From: an uncultured Oxalobacteraceae bacterium
GTDB taxonomy: Bacteria; Pseudomonadota; Gammaproteobacteria; Burkholderiales; Burkholderiaceae_D
NCBI GenBank assembly: GCA_937996605.1
Contig: CALKVB010000601.1
Span: forward strand, 1 to 13,026
Direction of reading: 5' to 3'
DNA length: 13,026 nucleotides
Part shown: positions 5,448 to 12,977 of the stretch, one piece after another
How positions within the stretch are numbered: the stretch's first letter is position 1
How the letters are laid out: each line of letters starts with the position of its first letter
The notes under the pieces: model-generated
Seen by the model: the letters and a program-made list of their open reading frames with translations, nothing else
Told to the model about the DNA's origin: nothing
Databases searched by the model: none
Translations under genes and position numbers: made by a program

Positions 5448-8396
5448 ATGAAGATCCCAAACCTTTTCAATGAACTGAAACATCGAGCTCACTCTTTGTC
5501 CAACAAATTTAATCCACTTTTGGTGGTCATTATCGTACTTAGTTGCGCATCACTCACAACCCATGCAAGCACTCTTAATCAGCACCTTAATAAGCAGGTT
5601 CCTATTACGCAGGTTCCTATTACGCAGGTTCCTATTACGCAGCCGCTTAAACGCGATCAAAGCACACATGTCGGAAAACTAAAAAATGGCTTGACCTACT
5701 ATATTCAGCAAAACCTAAAACCGGAAAGAAAAGTCGAGATACGATTAGTCGTCAAAGCAGGTTCTATCGATGAGGATGAAGACCAGAAAGGAGCTGCGCA
5801 TTTTGTCGAGCACTTAGCCTTCGATGGCAGTCAACATTTCCCAAACAAGAATCTTGTTGACACCCTCAGAAGCGTTGGCATTGAGTATGGTAATGATCTT
5901 AATGCATCCACCTTCCACGACCGTACCGTTTATATACTTCCGCTCCCCAACAACACTCAGGAAAATCTACAACTTGCCTTTACTGTGCTCAATGATTGGG
6001 CTCAGCATCTTAGTTTCGATAAGGACGAAATCGAACGCGAACGGTCGATTTTAAAAGAAGAAACGAGATTGCGAAAAAGTGGTGCGGATCATCGTGTTCT
6101 CAACAAACTCTTACCACATATGTTGGGAGACTCGCAGTATTTCAAACACGAACCGAATGCCGCATTTGAGTCAATTGATAATATCACTCCAGGGGCTCTT
6201 AAACGCTACTATCAGCGATGGTACCGTCCCGACAATATGGCGATCATCATCGTTGGCGATATCGACGTTGAACGAGGATTAAAGTTAATCCATCAAACAT
6301 TTGATGACATACCAAAACCGAGCGGTGCTATCGAAAAACCTAAGTATCCAAATACAAGCTTTAAGAGGAATACTGCGTTTGCCTTTGAGGACGATGAGCT
6401 TAGCGAAGAGAAAATTGTTGTATTTCAAGCACCTTACGAATATTCAAGTACCACTACGCTCAAAGATTTGAGGGACGGTTTAGTCTTCGACATTTTTCGG
6501 CAAATGGTGAATAAACGATTAAGCTCAATCGCACATAGGAGCGATTCGCCCTATCTCAGTTCAGGGTTCTTCAACTTTGACTATATTCCCAACCACGGTT
6601 GGAAATATTTCTCGGTGATCCCAAACAAACAAGGGAGGAAACGTGCACTCGAAGCGCTGTGGAAAGAGGTACTACGCATTAACAAATTCAGCTTCAGTGA
6701 AGACGAACTAGAGTACCAAAAGAAAAGTATTGCCTCTAATATTCAAAAACAATTAGGTGATACCAAAAGCATAGAATCGTCCACTATTATTGCAAACATC
6801 ATTGAATCCTATTTGTATGGGGACACGTTGGTGTCGTCGTCGCAGCTACTTCAATATCAAGCTGATTTATTAGGTTCAATTACCCTCAAAGATTTTGAAG
6901 CAAGAGCGCGCAACTTTTTCAGCGGCAAATCGAAACTAACTACAGCTCTCTTCCATAATGGCAAAGAGCTTGATACCAAGCTTGACTCAAAAGCGATCCT
7001 AAAGATCAATAAACAAGCACGCAATGCGAAAAATCAACTTCGACCATGGGTACAAGAAATTACCAGAACAAGATTAATGGAACATCCACCAGCTGCAGGC
7101 CAAATCCTAAAAGAGTCAGGCCCAGATGAATTTGGAATAAGCAAATTTACACTCTCGAACGGTATTGAGGTCTGGCATAAAGAAACCGACTTCAAGCAAA
7201 ATCAAATTGTGTTCCGTTTAGAAAAACAAGGTGGAGCATCATCTGCCAAGGAAGACAACTACCTTTCAGCAAAATATGCAGCGACCATTCTTTACCCCTT
7301 AGGGCTGGCCGACCTAAATCCAGTTCAGCTCGCCGCAGTGTTGGTTGGAAAACAATACACATTGAGTGCCACAACAAGTGATTATGAATTTGGATTCAAT
7401 GGCACATCGACACCAGATGATTTGGAAGCGGCATTGCAGGAACTGTTTTTACGAATTACCACGCCGCGTCGTGATCAGGCTCTATTTCAAACAAGTGTCG
7501 CCAATTGGGAAAAGCAAATGACTGGATATCAAGCATCACCCGAGGCTCAGTTCTTCGATTCTCTCAACAAGATATATTTTGGCAGTCATCCACGAACTCC
7601 AAGACTATTATCTGCCAGTGATCTAAAACAATTCTCGCTCGATAAGATGCTAGAAGACTACCGAATGAACGTCGACAATTTCAACGGCGCAAAGGCTACT
7701 TTCGTTGGCAATATCAAGCGTGAGCATCTAAAGCGACTAATACTCAACTACCTTGCAACACTGCCGTCAAAAGCTACGCCCTCAGTGCTCGAAGATATGC
7801 AACTTGAACCACAAAAAGGTAGCCATTTGGAAGAGGTAGAAGTTGGCAGTGATAGCAAAGCTTATGTCTATATTAGTTTATATGGCGACACTGCATATAG
7901 CCGAATCGCGCGAACGCAATTCTTCATGCTCAATGAAATTCTCAAAATCAGAATAAACAAAACCCTTAGGGAAAAACTTGGCTTGATTTACTCAGAATCA
8001 GTCGATCCAAATTTTTTTCGAAAACCCAAACAAGGCTTTTGGATTAACATTATCTTGCCATGCGCACCAGAAAATATCACGAAAGTCGTGGAAGCCGTCA
8101 ATCAAGAATTGAAACTTCTGCGCGAAGAACTTGTTCTCGACGAAGAGATTCTGCAAGTGAAGAAAAAGTACCAAGCAGACCATGACATGGAAATAAAAAG
8201 TAACTCAGATTGGGCCGAAAACACACTAGAGGCTGCTCAATATAATACACCGATTGGAGAATTCGTCTACGCACCTGCACGCTTCTGGTCAGTGACGCCA
8301 AACAAGATTCGAGAAGCAGCGCAGCAATTCTACAGCCTTGAGAATATGACGACTGTGATTCGACGGCCAAAAACGACGCCGAGCAAAGAGCGATAA
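5448..8396 (+). CDS. Secreted M16-family zinc metallopeptidase (PqqL-like)
   Basis: This long protein (982 residues from the ATG at 5448; 985 from a GTG at 5439) has two M16 halves. Numbered from the ATG, the inverted zinc motif HFVEH is at 118-122 (zinc His118 and His122, catalytic Glu121), and a downstream Glu at 198 (in ERERSILKEE) fits the third ligand 76 residues on. The first half continues with YYQRWYRPDNMAIIIVGDID. The second half (from about residue 560, KFTLSNGIEVWHKE) has the fold without the zinc motif, as in PqqL and pitrilysin relatives. A long basic N-region and hydrophobic stretch (NPLLVVIIVL) make a signal peptide; cleavage after THA, or lipidation at the Cys in VLSC, are both possible. 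Neither start has a clear ribosome site. Three perfect VPITQ repeats follow the signal. Arg codons AGA, AGG and CGA are frequent, unlike gabD. The substrate is unknown. Confidence 0.9.
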   Translation: MKIPNLFNELKHRAHSLSNKFNPLLVVIIVLSCASLTTHASTLNQHLNKQVPITQVPITQVPITQPLKRDQSTHVGKLKNGLTYYIQQNLKPERKVEIRLVVKAGSIDEDEDQKGAAHFVEHLAFDGSQHFPNKNLVDTLRSVGIEYGNDLNASTFHDRTVYILPLPNNTQENLQLAFTVLNDWAQHLSFDKDEIERERSILKEETRLRKSGADHRVLNKLLPHMLGDSQYFKHEPNAAFESIDNITPGALKRYYQRWYRPDNMAIIIVGDIDVERGLKLIHQTFDDIPKPSGAIEKPKYPNTSFKRNTAFAFEDDELSEEKIVVFQAPYEYSSTTTLKDLRDGLVFDIFRQMVNKRLSSIAHRSDSPYLSSGFFNFDYIPNHGWKYFSVIPNKQGRKRALEALWKEVLRINKFSFSEDELEYQKKSIASNIQKQLGDTKSIESSTIIANIIESYLYGDTLVSSSQLLQYQADLLGSITLKDFEARARNFFSGKSKLTTALFHNGKELDTKLDSKAILKINKQARNAKNQLRPWVQEITRTRLMEHPPAAGQILKESGPDEFGISKFTLSNGIEVWHKETDFKQNQIVFRLEKQGGASSAKEDNYLSAKYAATILYPLGLADLNPVQLAAVLVGKQYTLSATTSDYEFGFNGTSTPDDLEAALQELFLRITTPRRDQALFQTSVANWEKQMTGYQASPEAQFFDSLNKIYFGSHPRTPRLLSASDLKQFSLDKMLEDYRMNVDNFNGAKATFVGNIKREHLKRLILNYLATLPSKATPSVLEDMQLEPQKGSHLEEVEVGSDSKAYVYISLYGDTAYSRIARTQFFMLNEILKIRINKTLREKLGLIYSESVDPNFFRKPKQGFWINIILPCAPENITKVVEAVNQELKLLREELVLDEEILQVKKKYQADHDMEIKSNSDWAENTLEAAQYNTPIGEFVYAPARFWSVTPNKIREAAQQFYSLENMTTVIRRPKTTPSKER
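5595..5639 (+). repeat. In-frame 15-bp tandem repeat, three perfect copies
   Basis: CAGGTTCCTATTACG occurs three times head to tail (5595, 5610, 5625), encoding VPITQ three times just after the peptidase signal peptide. Because the unit is 15 bases, a change in copy number keeps the frame and alters only the linker before the catalytic domain. Confidence 0.97.
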
Positions 8397-8458
8397 GAAA
8401 ACTGATAACTCTAATTAGAAAATCTTCAATTTAGATCGTTGCTTTAATCGCCTTCGAA

Positions 8459-8486
8459 TAAAAAAAGCCTCGTTTAAAACGAGGCT
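8459..8486 (-). terminator. Intrinsic terminator of the SIMPL gene
   Basis: The stem AGCCTCG / CGAGGCT (8466-8472 and 8480-8486), extendable by A-T pairs across the loop, is followed on the minus strand by seven T residues. It sits ten bases past the SIMPL stop. The M16 gene converges from the left with no other terminator in the 99-base gap, so the hairpin may partly serve it too, though no T-run follows on plus. Confidence 0.88.
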
Positions 8487-8495
8487 GCAATCTAC

Positions 8496-9227
8496 TTACT
8501 TCATTTTCACGCGCGCTTCAACCCTGCCTTTCACATTGGTTGTGCCTGGCTCAAAACTTGGATCCGTGCCTTTGCGTCGGACACTGGATCCAGAAACTTC
8601 TACGGTTTGGTAACGACCGCTACCATTGTCTAAGCCATCAAAATCAAGCGATTCGATTGAAAAATCAACCGAGGTCTTTCCCATGATTTGTGCAACTACG
8701 TCCATACGTTCAAACAGGTTTCGATAAGCTGCTTCCAACCTGTCTTTCTCTGCACGTTTTTGTGCTGATTCAGAAAGTTCAAAACGCAAACTCTCTAATT
8801 CCATTTTTTTTTGAAGCTCACTAATCAACTTTGGGAGAATACTCAAGACCGTTGTCCGCAGCACTACCGTTTGACTAACGCGCCATGCGACTCTCTGACT
8901 TTTGATCGACTTTTTTGTTTGTGAAATCTGTGTTTCCAACTCTTCTTCGATTGGCTCTACGGAATAGGAGGTTGTGCTTACCTCGACATCTTGATAATTT
9001 GCTTTCAATCGATCAAGTATGTCTTTGGCTCTTTTATTTAAGGCCGATGCGGCGACTTCTTTGTCCTTATCTTCCTCGAATAAACTAAACACAGCTACAG
9101 CTCGGTCATTCTTAATTTTTAAATTGGATGTACCCGCAATAAGCAAACGCGAGTCTTTCCCGAGCTCCTGAGCAAACGTCAGACCTGTCGTGTAGAGCAA
9201 AGCCAACAACACAATTAACAATCTCAT
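8496..9227 (-). CDS. SIMPL-domain (DUF541) periplasmic protein
   Basis: The 243-residue protein has a signal peptide (MRLLIVLLALLYTTGLTFA, then QELG). The mature part follows the SIMPL pattern: an early strand with GTSNLKIKNDRAVAVFSL, the helix block ASALNKRAKDILDRLKA, then VEVSTTSYSVEP, the signature in which alternative paired products are summed. A charged helical stretch around residues 140-175 (ELQKKMELESLRFELSESAQKRAEKDRLEAA) may be coiled coil. It ends in a basic VKGRVEARVKMK strand. Family members are periplasmic or outer-membrane associated, and some are linked to oxidative-stress resistance; no enzymatic role is known. AGGAG lies seven bases before the ATG at 9227, a strong ribosome site. 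It is the last gene of the minus-strand series, 65 bases after the methyltransferase, with its own terminator. Confidence 0.85.
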   Translation of the reverse strand: MRLLIVLLALLYTTGLTFAQELGKDSRLLIAGTSNLKIKNDRAVAVFSLFEEDKDKEVAASALNKRAKDILDRLKANYQDVEVSTTSYSVEPIEEELETQISQTKKSIKSQRVAWRVSQTVVLRTTVLSILPKLISELQKKMELESLRFELSESAQKRAEKDRLEAAYRNLFERMDVVAQIMGKTSVDFSIESLDFDGLDNGSGRYQTVEVSGSSVRRKGTDPSFEPGTTNVKGRVEARVKMK

Positions 9228-9245
9228 CTACATCTCCTTAATTCT

Positions 9246-9264
9246 TCAACTTGTCCGAAGTTGA
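9246..9264 (-). other. Small hairpin between the methyltransferase and SIMPL genes
   Basis: A perfect 7-bp stem TCAACTT / AAGTTGA with a 5-base loop lies between the upstream stop (9293) and the SIMPL ribosome site. No T-run follows on the minus strand, so it is a weak terminator at best, and may instead be a processing or translation-control element. Confidence 0.35.
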
Positions 9265-9292
9265 CTAACATCGTTCGATTCACGGCTCTCGA

Positions 9293-10513
9293 TTACTCAG
9301 TTTCTTTTGGCTTTGCCGCTTCTCGACGATTAAATCCAGCCACCATATCAAAGCGGAATAAACGGCATTCTAAAGCACCATTAAAAAATGGTGTCTTACG
9401 AGACTCTTTGAGACGCAATAGCTTTGGTAAGCCCAAGTCTGCCGTAAACAAGAATACGCTCCAGCCCGCGAAACGTTGTTTCAAGTTTGCACTAAACGCA
9501 GAGAAGAATTCACGGGCCAAATCGTCTGGTTCGAAACTTTGGTCACCACGTACACCGATACGCTCGCCGTACGGAGGATTGGTCAGCAAAATGCCTGCTT
9601 GCTCGGTCGGTGCTTTAATTTCTTGCGCTTCGATTTGCTTCAATGGCACTTCGAACTTGATACCTGCTTTATTCAAGTTATTGCGCGTCATACTCACCAT
9701 ATCACCAGAAATATCACTACCGAAAATAGTTGGCTCGCTTGGTAATGGATTCATACGAATCGCGTTTTTGATGTCTTGCCACTCTTCTTCATCGAATGCC
9801 GCAAACTTTTCAAATGCAAATTCGCGACGCATACCTGGAGGGATGCCTGCCACCATTTGTGCTGCTTCGATCAAGATCGTGCCTGAGCCACACATAGGAT
9901 CGAACAAAGGAACGCCCGGCTTCCAGCCTGCGGTGCGCAATAAACCAGCAGCAAGGTTTTCACGCAAAGGTGCATCACCAGTTTCTAAACGCCAGCCGCG
10001 CTTAAACAAAGCTTCGCCAGAGGTGTCGAGGTAGACCGTGTAATTATGCGCATCGAGGAAACCAACGATACGCATATCAGGTTGTTTGGTATCGACTGAA
10101 GGACGCTGTGTAAACTGGTCGCGGAAACGATCGCAAATCGCGTCTTTGATTTTTAATGTCGTGAATTCTAAGCTCTTGAGTGGTGATTTCACCGCGGTGA
10201 CATCGACACGAATCGTGTGATGGTAGCCAAACCAATCTTCCCAAGGCTGCTCCAAAGTCAAATCGTAAATGTCGTTTTCATTCGAATAGCCACCGTGTGC
10301 CATGCGTAACAATACGCGAGAAGCAATACGAGAGTGAAGATTGACGCGATAGGCATCGTTCAGCTCACCAGAGAAGTGAACACCACCCGGAACTTGCGTA
10401 TGCACATGGATGGTTTTAGGAGTTTTGAGCGCTGCGATTTCAGCGAGCTCTTCTGCTAATGCAGTTTCCAAGCCGCGTGGGCATGGACAAAAATAAGAAT
10501 AACGTGTTTTCAT
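9293..10513 (-). CDS. THUMP-domain SAM-dependent RNA methyltransferase (RlmL-type, 23S rRNA m2G2445)
   Basis: From the ATG at 10513 the protein has 406 residues. The N-terminus (KTRYSYFCPCPRGLE) and the following region to about residue 160 form an RNA-binding ferredoxin-like plus THUMP module. LFKRGWR (169-175) precedes the Rossmann methyltransferase. Its SAM site is DPMCGSGT (205-212) and its catalytic motif is NPPYGERIG (312-320), the NPPY form used for exocyclic N2 of guanine. This matches the N-terminal half of E. coli RlmL; the C-terminal RlmK half (m7G2069) is absent, as is usual for stand-alone homologues. An upstream ATG at 10534 adds seven residues but lacks a ribosome site. A basic, Lys-rich tail (RREAAKPKETE) ends it. 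The exact target base is inferred from homology. It lies downstream of the hemJ-like gene with a 201-base gap. Confidence 0.88.
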   Translation of the reverse strand: MKTRYSYFCPCPRGLETALAEELAEIAALKTPKTIHVHTQVPGGVHFSGELNDAYRVNLHSRIASRVLLRMAHGGYSNENDIYDLTLEQPWEDWFGYHHTIRVDVTAVKSPLKSLEFTTLKIKDAICDRFRDQFTQRPSVDTKQPDMRIVGFLDAHNYTVYLDTSGEALFKRGWRLETGDAPLRENLAAGLLRTAGWKPGVPLFDPMCGSGTILIEAAQMVAGIPPGMRREFAFEKFAAFDEEEWQDIKNAIRMNPLPSEPTIFGSDISGDMVSMTRNNLNKAGIKFEVPLKQIEAQEIKAPTEQAGILLTNPPYGERIGVRGDQSFEPDDLAREFFSAFSANLKQRFAGWSVFLFTADLGLPKLLRLKESRKTPFFNGALECRLFRFDMVAGFNRREAAKPKETE

Positions 10514-10519
10514 GGGGGA

Positions 10520-10523
10520 CCTT
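10520..10523 (-). promoter_or_regulatory. Ribosome binding site deciding the methyltransferase start
   Basis: AAGG on the minus strand sits six bases before the ATG at 10513. The upstream ATG at 10534 has no purine-rich site within reach, and family proteins usually start close to the YxYFxxCPRGLE block. Confidence 0.5.
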
Positions 10524-10603
10524 TTTTCCGTCATGGTTTTTTAAAAACTCTGAACACGCAACGTGTCCAAAGGGCTTACGCTTTACAACATAGGTTCACA
10601 ACA

Positions 10604-10645
10604 ACTTACTTATTACTACTTACTTATTACTACTTACTTCTTACC
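10604..10645. repeat. 14-bp tandem repeat, three copies
   Basis: ACTTACTTATTACT occurs at 10604 and 10618, with a diverged third copy (ACTTACTTCTTACC) at 10632. It lies in the 201-base gap between the hemJ-like gene and the methyltransferase gene. On the minus strand it reads AGTAATAAGTAAGT, a purine-rich leader. No function is apparent; slippage could change the leader length. Confidence 0.92.
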
Positions 10646-10658
10646 ACTTAATATTCTT

Positions 10659-10678
10659 CGTGCAAGCTTTCTCGCACG
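10659..10678 (-). other. Hairpin downstream of the hemJ-like gene
   Basis: On the minus strand CGTGCGAG-AAAG-CTTGCACG forms an 8-bp stem (one G-T pair) with a 4-base loop, 37 bases past the stop. The following bases (AAGAATATT) are not a T-run, so it may stabilise the upstream message or pause polymerase rather than terminate cleanly. Confidence 0.4.
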
Positions 10679-10714
10679 GGTGTGACGACACTTACTTATC
10701 GCCACACTTGCACA

Positions 10715-11140
10715 CTAAAACGGTTTTACTACAACCAAAATCACAGCAATAATCATGAGTACGACTGGTACTTCATTGAACCAACGGAACCACACATGGC
10801 TACGTTTATTGTGGCCGTTCTCAAACTTTTTGAGAATACTGCCGCAGGCATGGTGGTAACCAATGAGCAAAATCACGATCGCCAATTTCGCGTGCATCCA
10901 ACCACTACCAGGGCCACGACCGACACCATATCCCAGCCACATCCACACGCCTAGGCCGATGGCGGGAATCGTCAGAATAGTCATAAATCGATATAATTTT
11001 CGTGCCATCAACAGCAATCGTTCTGTACTTGCGCTTTGCGTTTCCATTGCCAAATTCACGAAAATGCGTGGCAAATAAAATAAGCCTGCAAACCAAGACG
11101 CGATAAATACAATATGAAATGCTTTGATATACAAATACAT
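10715..11140 (-). CDS. hemJ: HemJ-like (CopD-superfamily) membrane protein, probable protoporphyrinogen oxidase
   Basis: The 141-residue protein has four hydrophobic segments: about residues 6-25, 52-71, 83-97 and 124-139. Family marks are KAFHIVFIASWFAGLFYLPR (6-25, with His9), WMHAKLAIVILLIGYHHACG (81-100, with His83 and Lys85), RSHVWFRWFNEVPV (113-126) and the terminal VVVKPF. These fit HemJ, a b-haem-containing inner-membrane protein that oxidises protoporphyrinogen IX to protoporphyrin IX in many bacteria lacking HemG or HemY. Annotators often call such proteins CopD family, but the motifs fit HemJ better than a copper exporter. Length is typical. The ATG at 11140 has GAG five bases upstream. 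It lies 60 bases after proA on the same strand, so transcription with proA is plausible. Whether it is the cell's main oxidase cannot be judged from this window. Confidence 0.82.
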   Translation of the reverse strand: MYLYIKAFHIVFIASWFAGLFYLPRIFVNLAMETQSASTERLLLMARKLYRFMTILTIPAIGLGVWMWLGYGVGRGPGSGWMHAKLAIVILLIGYHHACGSILKKFENGHNKRSHVWFRWFNEVPVVLMIIAVILVVVKPF

Positions 11141-11200
11141 AAAAACTCTTTCTCTCTAGGATAAGGTAAGGCGCAAAATGCTTGCCGTGCTAAGGGCTAT

Positions 11201-12487
11201 CTACTTCCTGACCTCACCATGCCCAAACACCACATACTTAAGCGAAGTTAAACCCTCAAGCCCAACCGGGCCTCGAGCGTGCAGTTTATCATTAGAAATA
11301 CCAATTTCAGCACCGAGACCATATTCAAAGCCATCAGCAAAGCGGGTCGAGGCGTTCACCATTACAGAGGCAGAATCAACTTCTTTTAAAAATGCCATCG
11401 CACGGCTGTAATCTTCGGTGATGATCGCTTCAGTATGTTTGGAGGAATAGGTGTTGATATGGGCGATTGCCTCATCCATATCTGCGACCACCCTCACTGC
11501 GAGAATAGGCGCCAAGTATTCTGTAGACCAATCAAGCTCATCTGCTTTAGCAAGGTAAGGATAATCATGCAAGATGGCGTGCGCAGTGGAATCGCAACGC
11601 AACTCGACTTTTTCTTTCAAATACTCTACCGCTAACAATGGCAGAATTTGATCGGCGATGCGTTCTGCTACCAACAATGTCTCCATCGTATTACAAGTTC
11701 CGTAACGATGACATTTCGCATTTAAGCCAATCTGAATGGCCTTTTCTAAATCCGCGCGATCATCGATGTAAACATGGCAAATTCCATCGAGATGTTTAAT
11801 CATCGGCACGGTCGCTTCCCGCATCAATCGTTCGATTAAGCCTTTACCGCCGCGAGGGACGATCACATCAACAAATTCTGGCATGGTAATTAATGTGCCG
11901 ACAGCCGCGCGATCGGTTGTGTCCACCACTTGGACGGCTTGCTCAGGCAAGCCTGCAGCGGTTAGGCCCTCCTTCACCAACATGGCCAAGGCACGATTAC
12001 AATGTATCGCTTCTGAACCACCTCGCAGTATCGTCGCATTGCCACTCTTGATGCACAAGCCAGCCGCATCTATGGTTACGTTAGGTCGAGCTTCGTAAAT
12101 AATGCCGATCACGCCAAGAGGTACGCGCATCTGTCCAACTTGAATGCCCGAAGGACGAAACTTCAAATTAGAGATTTCACCGATAGGGTCGGATAAGCGT
12201 GCGATCTGTTCCAAGCCCTCAGCCATCGTTGCGATCGCTTTCTCGCTTAATGCCAAGCGATCGAGCATTGCAGCTTCCATACCGGCTTCTCTTGCGGCAG
12301 TCAGATCCATTTCATTTGCAGCGCGCAAGGCCGGTGCTTCGCGACGAATCGCTTCGGCGATTGCTAATAAAGCCTTATTTTTAGTGGCCGTATCCGCTTT
12401 GGCCATCGCACGTGAAGCTGCACGCGCCTGTTGGCCTAGGGTTTGAATGTAGGTGGCTATGTCGCCGTTGTTTTTTTCAGAGCTCAT
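11201..12487 (-). CDS. proA: Gamma-glutamyl phosphate reductase (proline synthesis)
   Basis: ProA reduces gamma-glutamyl phosphate with NADPH to glutamate-5-semialdehyde, the second step of proline synthesis from glutamate, in the cytosol. The 428-residue length is standard. Family blocks in order: LRAANEMDLTAAREAGM (54-70), VPLGVIGIIYEARPNVTIDAA (122-142), SGNATILRGGSEA (148-160), VIVPRGGKGLIE (208-219), VPMIKHLDGICHVY (227-240), the nucleophile Cys265 in CHRYGTCNTMETLLV, and near the end GRPVGLEGLTSLKYVVFG-like RGPVGLEGL. All expected catalytic parts are intact. The ATG at 12487 has only a weak upstream site. ProB, its usual partner, is not in the window. It follows holA after a 185-base gap that contains a palindromic repeat. 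Confidence 0.97.
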   Translation of the reverse strand: MSSEKNNGDIATYIQTLGQQARAASRAMAKADTATKNKALLAIAEAIRREAPALRAANEMDLTAAREAGMEAAMLDRLALSEKAIATMAEGLEQIARLSDPIGEISNLKFRPSGIQVGQMRVPLGVIGIIYEARPNVTIDAAGLCIKSGNATILRGGSEAIHCNRALAMLVKEGLTAAGLPEQAVQVVDTTDRAAVGTLITMPEFVDVIVPRGGKGLIERLMREATVPMIKHLDGICHVYIDDRADLEKAIQIGLNAKCHRYGTCNTMETLLVAERIADQILPLLAVEYLKEKVELRCDSTAHAILHDYPYLAKADELDWSTEYLAPILAVRVVADMDEAIAHINTYSSKHTEAIITEDYSRAMAFLKEVDSASVMVNASTRFADGFEYGLGAEIGISNDKLHARGPVGLEGLTSLKYVVFGHGEVRK

Positions 12488-12551
12488 GTTTAGAACGCTT
12501 CTAGTCTATTTGTTTAAACGACGCACTGTCGCTCAGCTTTGTAATATTGCA

Positions 12552-12647
12552 TAGTTGGGATGCAGCGCTAGGTGCTCAGCACGCACTACACGATCACCCT
12601 ACATGTCGATAATGCGAGCATGAGCAACAACGCGATGTGCCCAACTA
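12552..12647. repeat. Diverged palindromic element, related to the gabD-side repeat
   Basis: The ends TAGTTGGG (12552-12559) and CCCAACTA (12640-12647) are perfect 8-bp inverted repeats. The interior is imperfectly self-complementary: ATGCAGCGCTAGGTGCTCAG on the left against GTTGTTGCTCATGCTCGCAT read from the right. It shares GGGATGCAG (12557-12565 against 3718-3726) and TGCGAGCAT (12613-12621 against 3760-3768) with the complete element at 3701-3806, in the same order and at similar spacing. It sits between holA and proA and would form a long hairpin in their message. There is no T-run after it. Confidence 0.7.
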
Positions 12648-12672
12648 GGCTATTTGGCGATTTGGCGAAGCC

Positions 12673-12977
12673 TTAATTTGCTTTGGCGACGCGCAAACCC
12701 AAATGCAACAGAGCATCCCAAGCATCACCAGCAAACTTCGGTGCACGCAGACCTTTTACCATTTTGTCGATTTGTGCAGCGTCTTGTAATGCTGCTTGTA
12801 AAGTCGCTAGGCTCACGCGACGTAAAGCGGGTTCCATGAGTTTTTCTCTTGGTCCCCAGATGCGATACTCTTTCAAGAGTGCACCTAAGGGGCGTCCTTG
12901 TGCGACACCAGATTTTAATTTGAGTAAGGTACGTAATTCTTCTGCCATTGCCCATAGCACTAAAGGTAATGCTTCGC
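12673..12977 (-). CDS. holA: DNA polymerase III delta subunit, C-terminal part (5' end missing)
   Basis: About 100 C-terminal residues of HolA are present, out of roughly 340. HolA is the clamp-loader subunit that opens the sliding clamp. The frame reads through EALPLVLWAMAEELRTLLKL (usual in HolA), then YRIWGPREKLMEPALRR and the helical tail (LQAALQDAAQIDKMVKGL, DAWDALLHLGLRVA), ending at 12673. The frame is open across 12961-12977 and still matches HolA there. It stops being genomic at 12978, where adapter sequence begins, so the upstream part is lost to the contig end, not to mutation. The internal ATG or GTG near 12948-12960 is not a real start. Confidence 0.88.

Noticed and set aside
9261..10034. 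Plus-strand 257-residue open frame opposite the methyltransferase gene
   Set aside because: Low-complexity antisense frame with no family pattern; the minus-strand frame has clear SAM and NPPY motifs.
11169..11195. Third copy of the palindromic repeat (AAGGCGCAAAATGCTTGCC) between proA and the hemJ-like gene
   Set aside because: Only a short stretch resembles the repeat core, with no matching inverted end; it could be a decayed half-element or chance.
12500..12672. Short gene between holA and proA
   Set aside because: The interval is mostly the palindromic element and shows no frame with a start, ribosome site and plausible protein.
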